Assembly: GCA_947169045.1 (NCBI GenBank)
Contig: CAMVOC010000007.1
Coordinates: 1-64,000 of the forward strand
Source: an uncultured bacterium
GTDB taxonomy: Bacteria > Patescibacteriota > Gracilibacteria > Absconditabacterales > Absconditicoccaceae
Direction of reading: 5' to 3'
Length of the DNA stretch: 64,000 nt
The notes under the pieces are model-generated. The model worked only from the letters and a program-made list of their open reading frames with translations, did no database searches and was not told where the DNA came from. Shown here piece by piece: positions 9,597 through 19,706 of the stretch. Made by a program: the position numbers and the translations under genes. Each line of letters begins with the position of its first letter. The first letter of the stretch is position 1.

Positions 9597-11105
9597 ATGC
9601 AAGAAATTTTTTCTGCAAAAATAGTGATCTTTGATATTCGTAATGCTGGGGATTTAACAGTCATTCTCAATACTCAGCAAGCTTCTCAATATGGGATTCG
9701 TGATGGAGATAAAATTTCTCTGGTTCGTGGTGGAGAAGAATATATTGTCGATGTTGCGCTTTCTTCGGATTATATCCAGGCGAATCAGATTGGAGTAACG
9801 CGTGATTTTCTCAATCAATGTCACGTAGAAGAGGGAGATAACGTGCTGATTACCTTTACTAAGTCTAATCCTCTTTCTATGCTCGCTATCAGGAAAAAAA
9901 TGCTGGGGCATAAAATTACGAAAGAAGAGGTCAATGCTATCGTCGAAGATATTCAGAATAATAAGCTTTCTGATTTAGTGCTTGCATACTATACTTCTAC
10001 CAGTTTCTTTTACAAATCTGACCCTCAAGAACTGGCTTATACTACCAAAGCTACAGCTTTTACTGGTGATATGTATCGTTTCCCTGGTATCGTAGCGAGT
10101 AAATACAGTATCGGTGGGATTCCATGAAACGAAACGTCTATGATTATCGTTCCTATTTTGGCTTCCTTAGGAATCACGATACCAAAATCCTTTTCCAAAG
10201 CGATTACTTCTCCTGCTGCTACGGGAGAATGCGTTAATGTTTTGATGGATATTAGTTTTAAAAAAGCTGATATTATCCGTATTATCGATAAAACCGGAGC
10301 ATGTCTCGTCCGAAATCAAGGACTTAACCTAGCTCCTGCAAACGATAGAATTATGAAAGTGTCTTCTCCTCTAGGTATGGAGCCATATGCAAGGATGATT
10401 TCGTCCATTATGGCAAAGAACTATGCTATGGGAATCAGTCACTGTCTCATCGAAATCCCTGTTGGATCAACGGCAAAAGTTACCAATATGGCAAGCGCTA
10501 AGAGAATTGCGAGTCATTTTAAGAGTATTGCAAAATATCTCGGTATGAAGGTTGGTGTCGAGATTATCAGGGCTGATCAACCTGTGGGAAGAGCTATTGG
10601 TGCAAATTTACAGGCTAGAGACGCGCTTAGAATTCTGCAAAATCATCCAGATCAATCAGAAGAACTCGCAAGTAAAGCCATTTTTCTCGCTTCTAAATTA
10701 CTCGTTTTGTGCGGGAAAGTCCCTACCATGAGGAAAGCCGAAGCGCTCGTAAGAAAGCAGCTTACTACCGGTGAAGCTTGGAAAAAAATGTCTGACATTA
10801 TTCGTGCTCAAAATGGAAAAAATCCTGGAATAAAAGCTGACGATATTCAGCTTGGCGACGTACAAGAAGAGATTCTCGCTCCTAAGTCCGCTCTCATTAC
10901 GGATATTGATATGAGTTATCTCAATACCATCGTTCGTACGCTTGGAGCTCCAGCAGACTACACTGCAGGAATTTATTTGCATAAAAAAGTAGGTAATAAA
11001 GTGGAGAAAGGAGAAGTCCTCTACACGCTTTACTCTAGTTCAAAGCATAAATTACAAAGGGCTAAAGAGATGCTCGCAAATTTGGATTTTTATACGTACA
11101 AATAG
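9597..11105 (+). CDS. deoA: AMP phosphorylase (archaeal-type thymidine phosphorylase family)
   Basis: 502 aa with one in-frame TGA (10125). The extra N-terminal domain of about 85 aa and total length match archaeal AMP phosphorylase rather than ordinary thymidine phosphorylase (about 440 aa). The motif ITSPAATGEC (about 203-212) is the family phosphate/nucleoside loop; GSTAKV and PVGRAIGANLQARDA follow. The enzyme converts AMP and phosphate to ribose-1,5-bisphosphate and adenine. In CPR and archaea this feeds R15P isomerase and form II/III or III RuBisCO; neither partner is in the window. Confidence 0.88.
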
Positions 11106-11117
11106 AAATTTTCTTGT

Positions 11118-11290
11118 TCAAAACTTCGCCCCTTTGTAAAGGGGCTGGCCGAAGCTGGTTCTGTTAGCTGAGGACTGGGGATTTTTATGTTTACGTTTTT
11201 TACCCCCCTGCGGAGCGGGGCAAGCCCCAGCTTTCAAATCCCCTCGGCTTCGCCGTATCCCCTTTGCAAAAGGGGAAAAACAGCAACAAA
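11118..11290 (+). repeat. GC-rich dispersed palindromic repeat
   Basis: Contains hairpins such as CCCCTTTGTAAAGGGG and CCTGCGGAGCGGGG, and the segment CTCGGCTTCG CCGTATCCCC followed by TTTGCAAAAGGGGAAAAA. The last segment recurs nearly unchanged at 34018-34118 and 58129-58258. It is much richer in GC than the flanks and follows a gene end, like REP/BIME elements. It may also terminate transcription. Confidence 0.7.
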
Positions 11291-11366
11291 AACTTTGGTA
11301 AAAAAAAGATAAATAGACTTGGTAGTCAGTATTTATCTTTTTGTTTTTGTTCATCCAAAGAATGGA

Positions 11367-11651
11367 TTACATAGCTAGAATTTCTGCATTTTCACCAGAA
11401 ACTTCGTCTACAGTTTCTTCAACTGGAGCGATAGATTCGTCTACGTCATGAGGGGCGTTGGCTGTTGCAGGTGTAATGTCAAGCATGCTTTCTTCTGTCA
11501 AAGACATTTCTGCGTCAATTACTTTGTACACCATGATAGATGCGAAAGCAACCAATGCTACGAAAACGACATTTCTTACAACTTTTTCTGCTGTAGTTCT
11601 GTCTTTTTCTGCCTTACGAACAGGATTCTTTAGCAATTTTTTCATTAACAT
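11367..11651 (-). CDS. small single-pass membrane protein, 94 aa
   Basis: Basic N-terminus (MLMKKLLKNPVRKAEKDR), one membrane segment (about 27-44, VVFVALVAFASIMVYKV), then an acidic Glu/Ala/Thr-rich tail of about 45 aa, probably outside. A promoter lies just upstream (11681-11709), with a short T-rich leader. Codon 3 is also ATG and may be the true start. No family recognised. Confidence 0.7.
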   Translation of the reverse strand: MLMKKLLKNPVRKAEKDRTTAEKVVRNVVFVALVAFASIMVYKVIDAEMSLTEESMLDITPATANAPHDVDESIAPVEETVDEVSGENAEILAM

Positions 11652-11680
11652 AATGATTAGAAAATAAAAGATACATCTAT

Positions 11681-11709
11681 AGTATACCCTTTTTTTTCGT
11701 AAAAGTCAA
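11681..11709 (-). promoter_or_regulatory. promoter of the 94-aa membrane protein gene
   Basis: TTGACT (11709-11704), 17-bp spacer, TATACT (11686-11681) on the minus strand, about 30 nt before the start codon. Confidence 0.7.
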
Positions 11710-11805
11710 AAAATCACTCGTTTTTTTTACTTAGTGATCATTCCTCTTTGATTTTTCTCTTTTAATTACTATAAAATCTTTATTTATCTCTTTAGAATTT
11801 CTCTC

Positions 11806-12057
11806 ATGGACTCCCCTTTCATCACTGAAGCACATAGGATTTATCTCCCTGGCAAAACCTGAAAGCCTCTGGCAGAAATTACGTTTGAGCAGGTAGCTCC
11901 TAATACTTATGATATTTCTCATACCTTCGTCGATGCATCATTGAGAGGACAAGGCATTGCGCATGCATTAGTTCAAGCTGCTCTCAAGCATCTTACCTGA
12001 CAAGGGTTCTCCGTCACTGCATCCTGTCCCTATGCGAAAAAACATCTCAAATCGTAG
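11806..12057 (+). CDS. short GNAT acetyltransferase (YjdJ/YidJ type)
   Basis: 83 aa with two UGA glycines. ISHTFVDASLRGQGIAHALV (acetyl-CoA loop R-G-Q-G-I-A) and the C-terminal SVTASCPYAKKHL match the compact COG2388 N-acetyltransferases. The family's physiological substrate is not settled. The ATG is preceded by a T-rich leader. Confidence 0.85.
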
Positions 12058-12067
12058 GCAAGAAAAA

Positions 12068-12092
12068 GAGCCAGACTGTAAACAGCTGGCTC
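12068..12092 (-). terminator. Rho-independent terminator (minus strand)
   Basis: GAGCCAG (12068-12074) pairs with CTGGCTC (12086-12092). The T tract lies on the minus-strand side (TTTTTCTT), so it ends the antisense-oriented unit that starts near 12350, not the GNAT gene. Confidence 0.65.
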
Positions 12093-12114
12093 CGATAGTA
12101 GTAACACTTTGACT

Positions 12115-12261
12115 TTAATTTTGATTACTATCAATTTTTATAGTACTTTCCAAAAAACTTTTCATTTCCACGTTTTTACCTGATTTTACCTGGTTTTTTG
12201 TTTTTTTCCTTGTTCGTCTCAGACTGATCTCTTTTTCTAACCGATTCTGTGTGCGTCTCAT
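12115..12261 (-). CDS. candidate small basic protein, 48 aa
   Basis: ATG 12261 to TAA 12115. The first 30 residues are rich in Arg/Lys (MRRTQNRLEKEISLRRTRKK). It lies between a good minus-strand promoter (12357-12385) and a terminator (12068-12092), so the region is probably transcribed. The GGAGGG element is about 17-20 nt ahead of the ATG, which is far for a ribosome site. The transcript could instead be a non-coding RNA of about 280 nt. Confidence 0.35.
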   Translation of the reverse strand: MRRTQNRLEKEISLRRTRKKTKNQVKSGKNVEMKSFLESTIKIDSNQN

Positions 12262-12528
12262 CTACGTTTTTTTGATCTTTCCCTCCGCATTATTCTACAT
12301 CTCATTAGAGTTTTTGTTAATTTTTTATTGATAGATATTTTTATATGATATTTTGTGTTATATAATATTTTTTCTCAAAAGTCAAGAGATTTTTTTGCCT
12401 TATTTTAGGTGTTTTCGATTTCTCCCCTGTAATTTATCAAAAAAACTTGATATTCCCTTTAAACTTCATAAGTATTGATAGCAAAGACTGAGGTCTGATT
12501 TTTATTTCTTTTTTATTTCTTTATCAAC
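12262..12528. other. AT-rich intergenic region
   Basis: Holds the 5' part of the minus-strand unit and its promoter, then the leader of the aquaporin gene with two TTTTATTTCTT copies directly before ATG 12529. No further coding sequence seen. Confidence 0.5.
12357..12385 (-). promoter_or_regulatory. sigma-70 promoter, orphan minus-strand unit
   Basis: TTGACT (12385-12380), 17-bp spacer, TATAAC (12362-12357) on the minus strand. The only downstream content before the terminator is the 48-aa ORF. Confidence 0.6.
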
Positions 12529-13191
12529 ATGCTCATGAAAAAACTGTTGGCAGAATGCATCGGTACTATGGTACTCGTCGTATTTGGTTGTGGAGTTGCC
12601 GTTTGGACGGGAGTAGATCCTGTGGCTACGGCATTGGCTTTCGGATTGGTTATTGTGGCTTTAGCTTATGCGATTGGTCCGGTTTCTGGGTGCCATGTGA
12701 ATCCTGCAGTTAGTCTCTGAGTTTGGATGACGGGAGGAATGAAAGCAAAAGAGTTTTGGCAGTATGTCTTAGCTCAATTTGTAGGAGGCGTCCTCGGGGC
12801 TGTTTTACTCGCCGTACTCCTTGGATGCGATTTTTCAGCGTTAGGAGCTAATGGATTAGCTGGAGTTCATGGAAACATTTGGCTCGGATTATTGGCTGAA
12901 ATCGTCTTGACCTTCGTATTCGTCATGGCGGTACTTTGAGCAACTTCAAAACGCGAAAATGGATCTGTCGCTGGAATTGTCATTGGTTTAGCTTTGACGC
13001 TCGTTCATCTCTTGGGACTTGGGCTTACTGGTACTTCCGTGAATCCTGCGAGAAGTTTTGGACCAGCGTTATTTCAAGGATTCCTGGGAGGAGATGGATC
13101 CTTTGGAATTGTTTGGATTTTTATCGTTGCTCCGTTAGTTTGAGCTGCATTAGCTGCGTTATTATTCAATTATTTCAAAAAAGCTGAATAA
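12529..13191 (+). CDS. aqpZ: aquaporin Z-like MIP channel
   Basis: 220 aa with three UGA glycines. Both NPA boxes are present: CHVNPAVSL followed by UGA-Gly (about 58), and TSVNPARSFGPA (about 170). Six hydrophobic helices. The His of LTLVHLL and the Arg of NPAR match the water-selective filter of AqpZ; glycerol facilitators have Gly in the His position. It passes water across the inner membrane. A terminator follows at 13210. Confidence 0.92.
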
Positions 13192-13209
13192 GAACGACGG
13201 TAAGTATTG

Positions 13210-13239
13210 AAAAAGGCCTGGAGAGATTCAGGCTTTTTT
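13210..13239 (+). terminator. Rho-independent terminator after the aquaporin gene
   Basis: AAAAGGCCTG and CAGGCTTTTTT form a hairpin with a T6 tail. Confidence 0.7.
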
Positions 13240-13283
13240 CTGTTTGTTGAGGGGGAAAAAAATTCAAAAATCTTGATAAAAAC

Positions 13284-13311
13284 TTGCAATTTTAGAGAAA
13301 AGTATTATAAT
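13284..13311 (+). promoter_or_regulatory. promoter of the Fic gene
   Basis: TTGCAA (13284-13289), 16-bp spacer, TATAAT (13306-13311). The transcript would start at about 13318, at the base of a perfect 9-bp hairpin (13317-13349). Confidence 0.7.
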
Positions 13312-13316
13312 TTAAA

Positions 13317-13349
13317 CGTGAAAAAATCAAAAAATTCAAATTTTTCACG
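13317..13349 (+). promoter_or_regulatory. 5' leader hairpin of the Fic mRNA
   Basis: CGTGAAAAA pairs with TTTTTCACG at the predicted 5' end of the transcript. It could stabilise the mRNA or be an operator. It argues against using GTG 13318 as start. Confidence 0.45.
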
Positions 13350-13377
13350 CCTTAATATTTATTCAAAATACATAGAA

Positions 13378-14262
13378 ATGATAGTTCATAACGATATAAA
13401 TACTAGAATTGAAAATTTATTTTCTATTTACAAAAAATTAGAAAAAAAACATACACATGCCCTTTATGAGCTGGATATTTCTGAAGTTCCTGAAATGGTT
13501 TATAACTCAAATGCAATTGAGAACTCCACTCTTACATTAGAGGAAACTGAAAGTATCATTTTCTTTGATAAAATAAAGAAAGATCATGATATTCGTGAAA
13601 TTTATGAAGCAAAAAATTTAGTAAAAGTTATAGAAATCCTACAAAACAATCCTCATGAAAAATTCACTGCTGAACTGATTTTAAAATTACACAAGATTCT
13701 ATTAAGCGGAATCAATGACCATTTCGCTTGACGTTTCAGAAGTGGAGATGAATGGGTGCGTGTAGGTTCTCATGTTTGAGCCAATCCTGCATTTGTGAAC
13801 TGATTTATTTATGATTTAGTTAGAAAGTATACTTTCGATAGAAAGAGTTATTTCTTGGATAAAATAGCTCATTTCCATGCAGAATTTGAATTAATTCATC
13901 CTTTTGGAGATGGGAATGGAAGAATTGGAAGAGTTTTGATAAATAAGCAACTAATGGATCTCTGATATCCTCCAATAATTATTCCAAATAAAAATAAAGA
14001 GAAAGATTACTACCCTCTTTTTGATACATATCTTATTAAAAATGACTACAAATGATTTAGTAAATTCTTTGGATTATTATTACTAGAATCATTAAATAAA
14101 AGAATTCTGACTTTAACGGCAAAAAGAATCATAACTTTGAATGAATGGGCAAAAAATAATAATAAAAATGTTAATTCTTATCTAAATAAAGCTAAAAGAC
14201 AGACAATCCCTGCATTTAGAAAAAATGGAAAATGGATGATTGATGAGGAGTTTGAAGGGTAA
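13378..14262 (+). CDS. Fic-domain AMP-transferase-type protein (class II)
   Basis: 294 aa with five UGA glycines. The Fic motif HPFGDGNGR lies at about 174-182. The inhibitory motif S-x-x-x-E-N appears in NSNAIENS near residue 45, ahead of the Fic core, as in class II enzymes that hold themselves inactive. The C-terminus looks like a winged-helix end ([15 protein letters not shown]). Such proteins transfer AMP or other nucleotide moieties to target proteins. It is the first gene of the AT-rich accessory island and has its own promoter. Confidence 0.9.
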
Positions 14263-14280
14263 ATGAGTGTGAGGTTTAAG

Positions 14281-14390
14281 CAAGTGGGGGTGTTTTAAGC
14301 AACTCCTCCGGCCTTCAGCCACCTCCCTTATCAGTGAGGAAATTTCTCCCCTGACAGGGGGAGTGCCCGCTTTAGCGGGAGAGGGGGTTG
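14281..14390 (+). repeat. GC-rich palindromic repeat cluster
   Basis: Successive hairpins, for example CTCCCCTGACAGGGGGAG and GCCCGCTTTAGCGGG, in an AT-rich setting. It overlaps the last five codons of the convergent hydrolase gene. It belongs with the dispersed GC-rich repeats but differs in sequence from the 11118/34018/58129 type. Confidence 0.6.
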
Positions 14391-15070
14391 CTTTCTATCC
14401 ATCTCAAACTCTCATTGAGCAACTCCTCTGCTCAGCCTCATTGAAATCTATGATAAGCTCCAGAAATCGTAGTCAGGCTTTTGGGCTCATTCGCAGAATC
14501 GAAGTACAAACGAGCATTTTCTGCAAGTCAATTTTCTGCTCAAAATATTTTGACTGGAATTTGAATTTTTGAAATTTGGTCTAAATAAGTTTGTGGGTCA
14601 GCTTGAAAATCTTGGTAATATTTCTCGCCGATTCTGTGCTTATATCAATCTCACCAATCGATAAAATATCAGTCCTCATCCTCGTAGACATCGCTCAAAA
14701 GCATTTCTCCAGCCATTGAAGGATCTCGCATGATTAATCACGAAACATCTGACAAATCCGTAAAAAGATTAGACAAGCAGCCATAACTATGTCACACAAG
14801 GAAAATCTTTTTGAATCAAAGGTCTTTGGCATATTTGATGACTGTATTTGTATCATCAATATTATCTTGGAGACAAGTCTCAATTAATTTCCTCTCATTA
14901 GGCAAATCTCAGTACAGACTAAATCTAATTGTAGAAAATCAATTTTCATTGAAAAACTTTTCTCATTGGACAAAAATTTCTTCATCCTGGTCGCTTGTGA
15001 GTCAATGGACAAAGATGATTATTCATTTTGAGTTTGGAATTTGTTTTAGGGTGTGGGTTAGGGAAAGCAT
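14372..15070 (-). CDS. alpha/beta hydrolase
   Basis: 232 aa, open only with TGA=Gly (about 13 TGA codons). The oxyanion segment IIIFVHGLTSD (about 19-29) and the nucleophile elbow LVGHSYG (about 92-98) are present. A late GAYHRFQGG supplies the catalytic His. KIFGAENGLAEN contains the likely acidic residue. Fits small serine hydrolases of the dienelactone/peptidase S9 type; substrate unknown. The last codons lie in the palindromic repeat, so the repeat seems to have replaced the original end. Confidence 0.85.
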
Positions 15071-15309
15071 GATTGATTAATATTTATGCTAAAAGCAACT
15101 GACCTTTTTGAAACTATTTTAGCTCTTGAGAACTTTTAATATCTGTTTATTTAGAAATTTCAATAGTAAATAAATCCTCTTGCAATTAAAAAATAAAATA
15201 AATATAATTATGTTGTTCTAATATTAAAAGTACACATTTAAAATGTTTTTGTTTTTTGTATAATTTTATTATTAGTGATGTGGTTTACTTTTTAATTTAT
15301 GTTCTATAT
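15071..15309. other. intergenic region with plus-strand promoter
   Basis: Very AT-rich. TTGCAA (15180-15185), 17-bp spacer, TATAAT (15203-15208) reads towards the unknown operon. A second TATAAT near 15258 could give a shorter leader. No coding sequence seen. Confidence 0.55.
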
Positions 15310-16161
15310 ATGGCATTTAGCAAAGAATATGTATGATATTTATATTCTATAAACAATTATCAGGATAATAATATTGAAATTTTGAATTTAATAAAATCAA
15401 AATTAGACAATACCAAATCTTTTATTATAAATGAAACTTCTGAGTCATGAATATTTTTTGTCCAGACAGTAAAAGAGAAGCCAATAGAAATACTTCCAAA
15501 AAAATTAGATAAAAATGAAAAAGATCTTTCGAATCCAGAAATATTAGAATTACAAGAAAATATTTCTTTATATGATGATGTTTATATAATTTTAGATCTA
15601 AATAATATTAATATAATAAAATGATCTCTTTGAATTATCGAGGTGCTAAATGTTTGATGAAAGGAAAGTATTGCAAATATTGAAAAAATTTTTAGAGAAA
15701 TAACATGACATAATATTGTTATAGAACCAATATGTTACAAGGATAGAGAAAAATATTTATCACAAGATAATAGAAAAATTACTAAATTTAAATTTAAGGT
15801 TGCTTCATGAAACGCTGAAAGGCCACTTGTGTGACTTAGTGATGATTGATTAAAATGATTATTTGATGTAAAAGATAGGTTATGATGAGAGGAAATGCAA
15901 ATTATGTATGTTAATGAAAATTGATTAAACAAGAAAGAAATCACTAAACTTCTTAAAGACAATGAAAGTATTAACTTTCAAGAAGTAACTATCGATGAAG
16001 TTTGAAAAAAAGTTGATCAAAAACTAAGCGAGATAAGATACAAAGATACTATTATGTTAGAAGTCGAATCTAGGAAATTAAGTTCAAACATCGTAGAAAA
16101 ATTATTATATTCTTATAAAAAAATATTACAATCTTTAAAAGAAGAGTATTTAGCTCTATAG
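15310..16161 (+). CDS. unknown protein, 283 aa, first gene of three-gene operon
   Basis: ATG 15310 to TAG 16161 with about 20 UGA glycines. Soluble, acidic and Lys/Ile/Asn-rich. The central part (about 90-200) alternates predicted strands and helices (VYIILDLNN, HNIVIEPICY, KFKFKVASGNAERPLVGL); the last 60 residues are helical. No motif that I recognise. It is followed after 9 nt by a four-helix membrane protein and then an 80-aa protein, and the operon converges on the PHP-AAA ATPase gene. A cytoplasmic sensor or effector in a defence module is a guess from context only. Confidence 0.6.
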
Positions 16162-16170
16162 TAATAAAAA

Positions 16171-16644
16171 ATGAAACAAAAAATGTGATTATTTAAAAAA
16201 TTTTTTGTATGAGATAGATTCTATCCATATACGTATTCTATTTTGTTTTTTATATCATCATTAATCTATTATTATTTTGTCGAATCTCACCTTGATTTCT
16301 TTAAATTCTGATGAGATAGACTAATAACATTTTCAACCACTGTTATTACAGTTATATCAATATTTATTTGATTTATCGGTGTTTGAATGACACTCATTTT
16401 TCAAGGAAAAGAAAATTCAAATATTAAAATGATAAAAGCAAATAACAAATATGACTTGCTATTAAGTTATTTTAAAGAACCTATTCTTTTAGGTTTAATT
16501 TTAATTGCACTTAGCATGCTTATTTCAATGTGATTAGCTTTATTTCCTTTTATGGTTATATTTTATATATCTTTTTTTGCATTATTACTTTTACTAAATT
16601 ATAGGATAATATATTTCTTATTCAGAATATTAAAAGATAACTAG
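16171..16644 (+). CDS. four-helix membrane protein, 157 aa
   Basis: Four hydrophobic stretches (about 22-37, 52-75, 105-122 and 125-145) with short loops and a basic N-terminus (MKQKMGLFKKF). UGA encodes most glycines. Similar in outline to small pore-like or anchor proteins found in defence operons, but no family is recognised. It abuts the next gene with no gap (TAG then ATG), so the two are translationally linked. Confidence 0.6.
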
Positions 16645-16887
16645 ATGAAATATTGATTACGAAAAAAATATAGATATGCTTATCAAAATTCTTTTATTAA
16701 TTCAAAATTTTCAATGATAAGTTTTGATAAATTCCAAAAGACAATAACAGATAGTAGAAAGTCTGGTATGAATAAATACAAAGATATTATGTCTCAATTT
16801 CATGATGATATTAATATTGCAACTTCAAGGGAATTTCAAAAGCATTTTAATGGATTCTATAGAATCAGACGTAATATATATAATTAA
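16645..16887 (+). CDS. small basic unknown protein, 80 aa
   Basis: ATG directly after the stop of the membrane protein gene. Lys/Arg/Tyr/Asn-rich, with no hydrophobic segment. Its stop overlaps by 4 nt the stop of the convergent PHP-AAA gene. Function unknown; the abutting layout suggests it works with the two upstream products. Confidence 0.55.
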
Positions 16888-19682
16888 TTATTTATAAAAG
16901 AATATTTATTTTTTCTCTGTTCAAAAGCTTCTTTTCATCATTCCAATATTTCACAAATATGTTCCTGTATTCATTGTCTGTATAAAATACACTCTTCATG
17001 TAAATCTAGTTCTTTAGTATCTTCTAGACTTCATTCCACATACTCAAATCTATAATTTTTATTTTTAGATTTATTTCATTCTTGATTAGCTACAATTATA
17101 CATTCTGCATCGGTACCAACAACCAAATTAGGATTATGTGTAGCAATTATAAATTGCCTACTTTTTTTCTTTTCTTTTATAAATCTTGCTAAATCCTGAT
17201 AAATAGAACGATTATCAAGATCATCTTCTGGCTGATCTAACAAAATAGGACATTTACTATTGTCTAATTCTATCAACAATTTCAATAAAACGTATGATTT
17301 TTTTCATGGAGACATTTGATCTAACTCATCACCATCTTCTTCAATTTTATAATTAAAGAAATACCATGATTGAGATAGCTTTGTTATTACTTCCTTTTCT
17401 GTAAAACCATTTCTAATCGGTAAATCTTTATCCTTAGATAAGGTCTTCGATATAATAGATTTTACAGTTTTTTCAAATTGATCTATATCCATATTCTCAC
17501 TAAATTGACACTCTTCTGGAAGATTTTTTCTCTGATCAAAAACCCTCGTCAAAAAATTTTCATTAAGCCTTAAAAAATCAAATTTTACTTCAATATCAAA
17601 CACTAAACCATGTTGTTCTGTAATTACTTTTTGCTCTAAAATGTCATTTTTTATACTCATTAAAATAAAATAATAACTAGAAATATTTTTTGCAAGTTCA
17701 GTAACTATATTTTTATATTTGCTTAATATAGATTCTCTTAAAGTTTCCTCTATTATAATATCAGCAAGTTTCTTCTTTTCTACTTTTAACCTATTTATCT
17801 TTTCCTTTAATAATTGAGATTTTTTTATTTTATCATTCAATGGTTGAATTTGTTTTTCTAAATTTGTAATACTTTTTGATAATTCTATACAATATTTTTC
17901 TTTTTCTTCACAAAACTCTAATAATTTATTTTTTAAATTATCAACATAATATTCTTCTTGTACTTCAAATTCATGAATCAATATATCTTTATAATCTTTT
18001 GGACATTCCGATATATAACTCTCTACTTGGGGATTTAATCAAAAATACGAATCCAATCATTGTAATTTCTTATATATTTCAATTGCTTTTTTAGTCATAA
18101 TAAGACTCCTTCTATTTTCATCTATATCTTTTGTAAGTTGATTATATAACTCTAATTCCTCAGAAGTTAGATTGATTGATTTCTTTAGTATATCAATATC
18201 TTTTTCTAATGAATTTATCTCATTTTCTATTCACTTTTTATCTCATATATTTTTCATTTTTTCATTACATTTTTTTCATTCATCTATAATAAAGAATAAA
18301 TCCTCGATATTTTTATTCAAAGTCTGAGAAATTACTCTTTTTTGTTGATCTAATTTTTCAAACGCCAAACTTATATTTAAATCATTTTTTAAAATATTTA
18401 CTATTATATCGATAATTGCATTTTCTGATTTTCAATCTTCTGTAATTCTATTTAAATAAGATTGTGGTATATAAATTATTTTCTTTTCAAGATTTTCATT
18501 AGATTCTTGTCAATCTCACCACATAACACTAAATTTATTAATTATTTTAGTATTTATTGGCATTGAAATATCTTTTAATCTTTGTTCTACTTCTTTCTTA
18601 TCTATAGTTTCAGCTATAGCTCTTAACAAAATAGATTTTCATGTAGATTTTCATCAGATAATGGTAGTCAAATTTTTACTTAATAAGATTTCATTTGGAG
18701 TAAAATCATTATCAATGAATTTAACTTTGTCGATTAATAAATAACTCTCCTTATCTTCTGGTAAAGCTTCTTGAATTTTTACTCTATCTTCTGGTTCATA
18801 TAATATCTGTTTTAATCATTCAAAAGTTGGATTCGCCTTTATCCAACAAAATCTATTTAGATCAGGTACACATATTACTCTTCCTCAGGTACTTCAATGG
18901 TAATCAGAGCCGTGAATACACGGTTTAAGTGATCCATATTTTTCAATGATTGTTTTTTCATCATCTACTCATTTTCATAAAAAATACATTCTATCACTCT
19001 CCTGTGATGAAAAAATAAAATCAACTCATCTATAAATTATGTTTCTAATTCAAGGTAAATCTTTAATTCAAGATACTCCATCTTCACTGTTATTTGACAC
19101 TCATATTAATATATTATTTCTAAAAAAATCATCCTGTTCATCTAACTTCTCAAAAAAATTCTGATACGTTATACAAAACTCATTTAGTCATCTTTTTAAG
19201 GCCTCTTCATCTGATTCTTTTTTTTCAAAAGTCCTTCATAATTCTATTAAATCAGTTTTTTTACACGTAAAATTACGTCCTTGTTGAGGGAATATAAATG
19301 AATATAAAAATTGTTCAATTTTATCATCTGATAAATTTTCTGTATTAAAAAGAACATGCAAATTAATTTTCTTTCAATCTCTCGTTTCTGGTGTTATCCT
19401 TAATTCTAAATTAGGTATAATAAGTTTTATGTTAGATAAACTATCCTTATATTTTTTTACCTCTTTATATCATTCAATTGAAAAATAATCAGCCACTCAT
19501 AATACAGCAATATCTGATAATCACTTCAATTCATCAATAAAATTTTCCATTTTTCACTCTCTTGAAGTTCACTTATAGTCATCCTTCTTTATTAGTGTAT
19601 ATTCGGTTGGAGCATGAACGTGTAAATCCCATTTTCTCCATTCTGATCATCTTTTAAAGTCCATAATATCGTTAATTATCAT
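16884..19682 (-). CDS. PHP-domain / SMC-like AAA ATPase (TrlF-like)
   Basis: 932 aa, open only with TGA=Gly. The N-terminus WRKWDLHVHAP holds the H-x-H of PHP phosphoesterases (H21, H23), and a later HGSDYH supplies more ligands. An ABC/SMC-type ATPase follows: Walker A GGKSTGKS (about 343-350), a long coiled coil (about 440-640), and Walker B PILLDQPEDDLDN (about 810) with a downstream IATHN. This is the layout of TrlF-family PHP-AAA proteins, which occur in defence islands. Expected to be a nucleic-acid- or nucleotide-acting hydrolase. ATG 19682 chosen; ATG 19664 is also possible. Confidence 0.8.
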
Positions 19683-19706
19683 ATAAAATACTTATAAATA
19701 GAATGT

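Noticed and set aside
13207-13377. Longer N-terminus for the Fic gene starting at 13207 or GTG 13318
   Set aside because: The extension crosses the aquaporin terminator and the Fic promoter; GTG 13318 falls at the predicted transcription start, within the leader hairpin.
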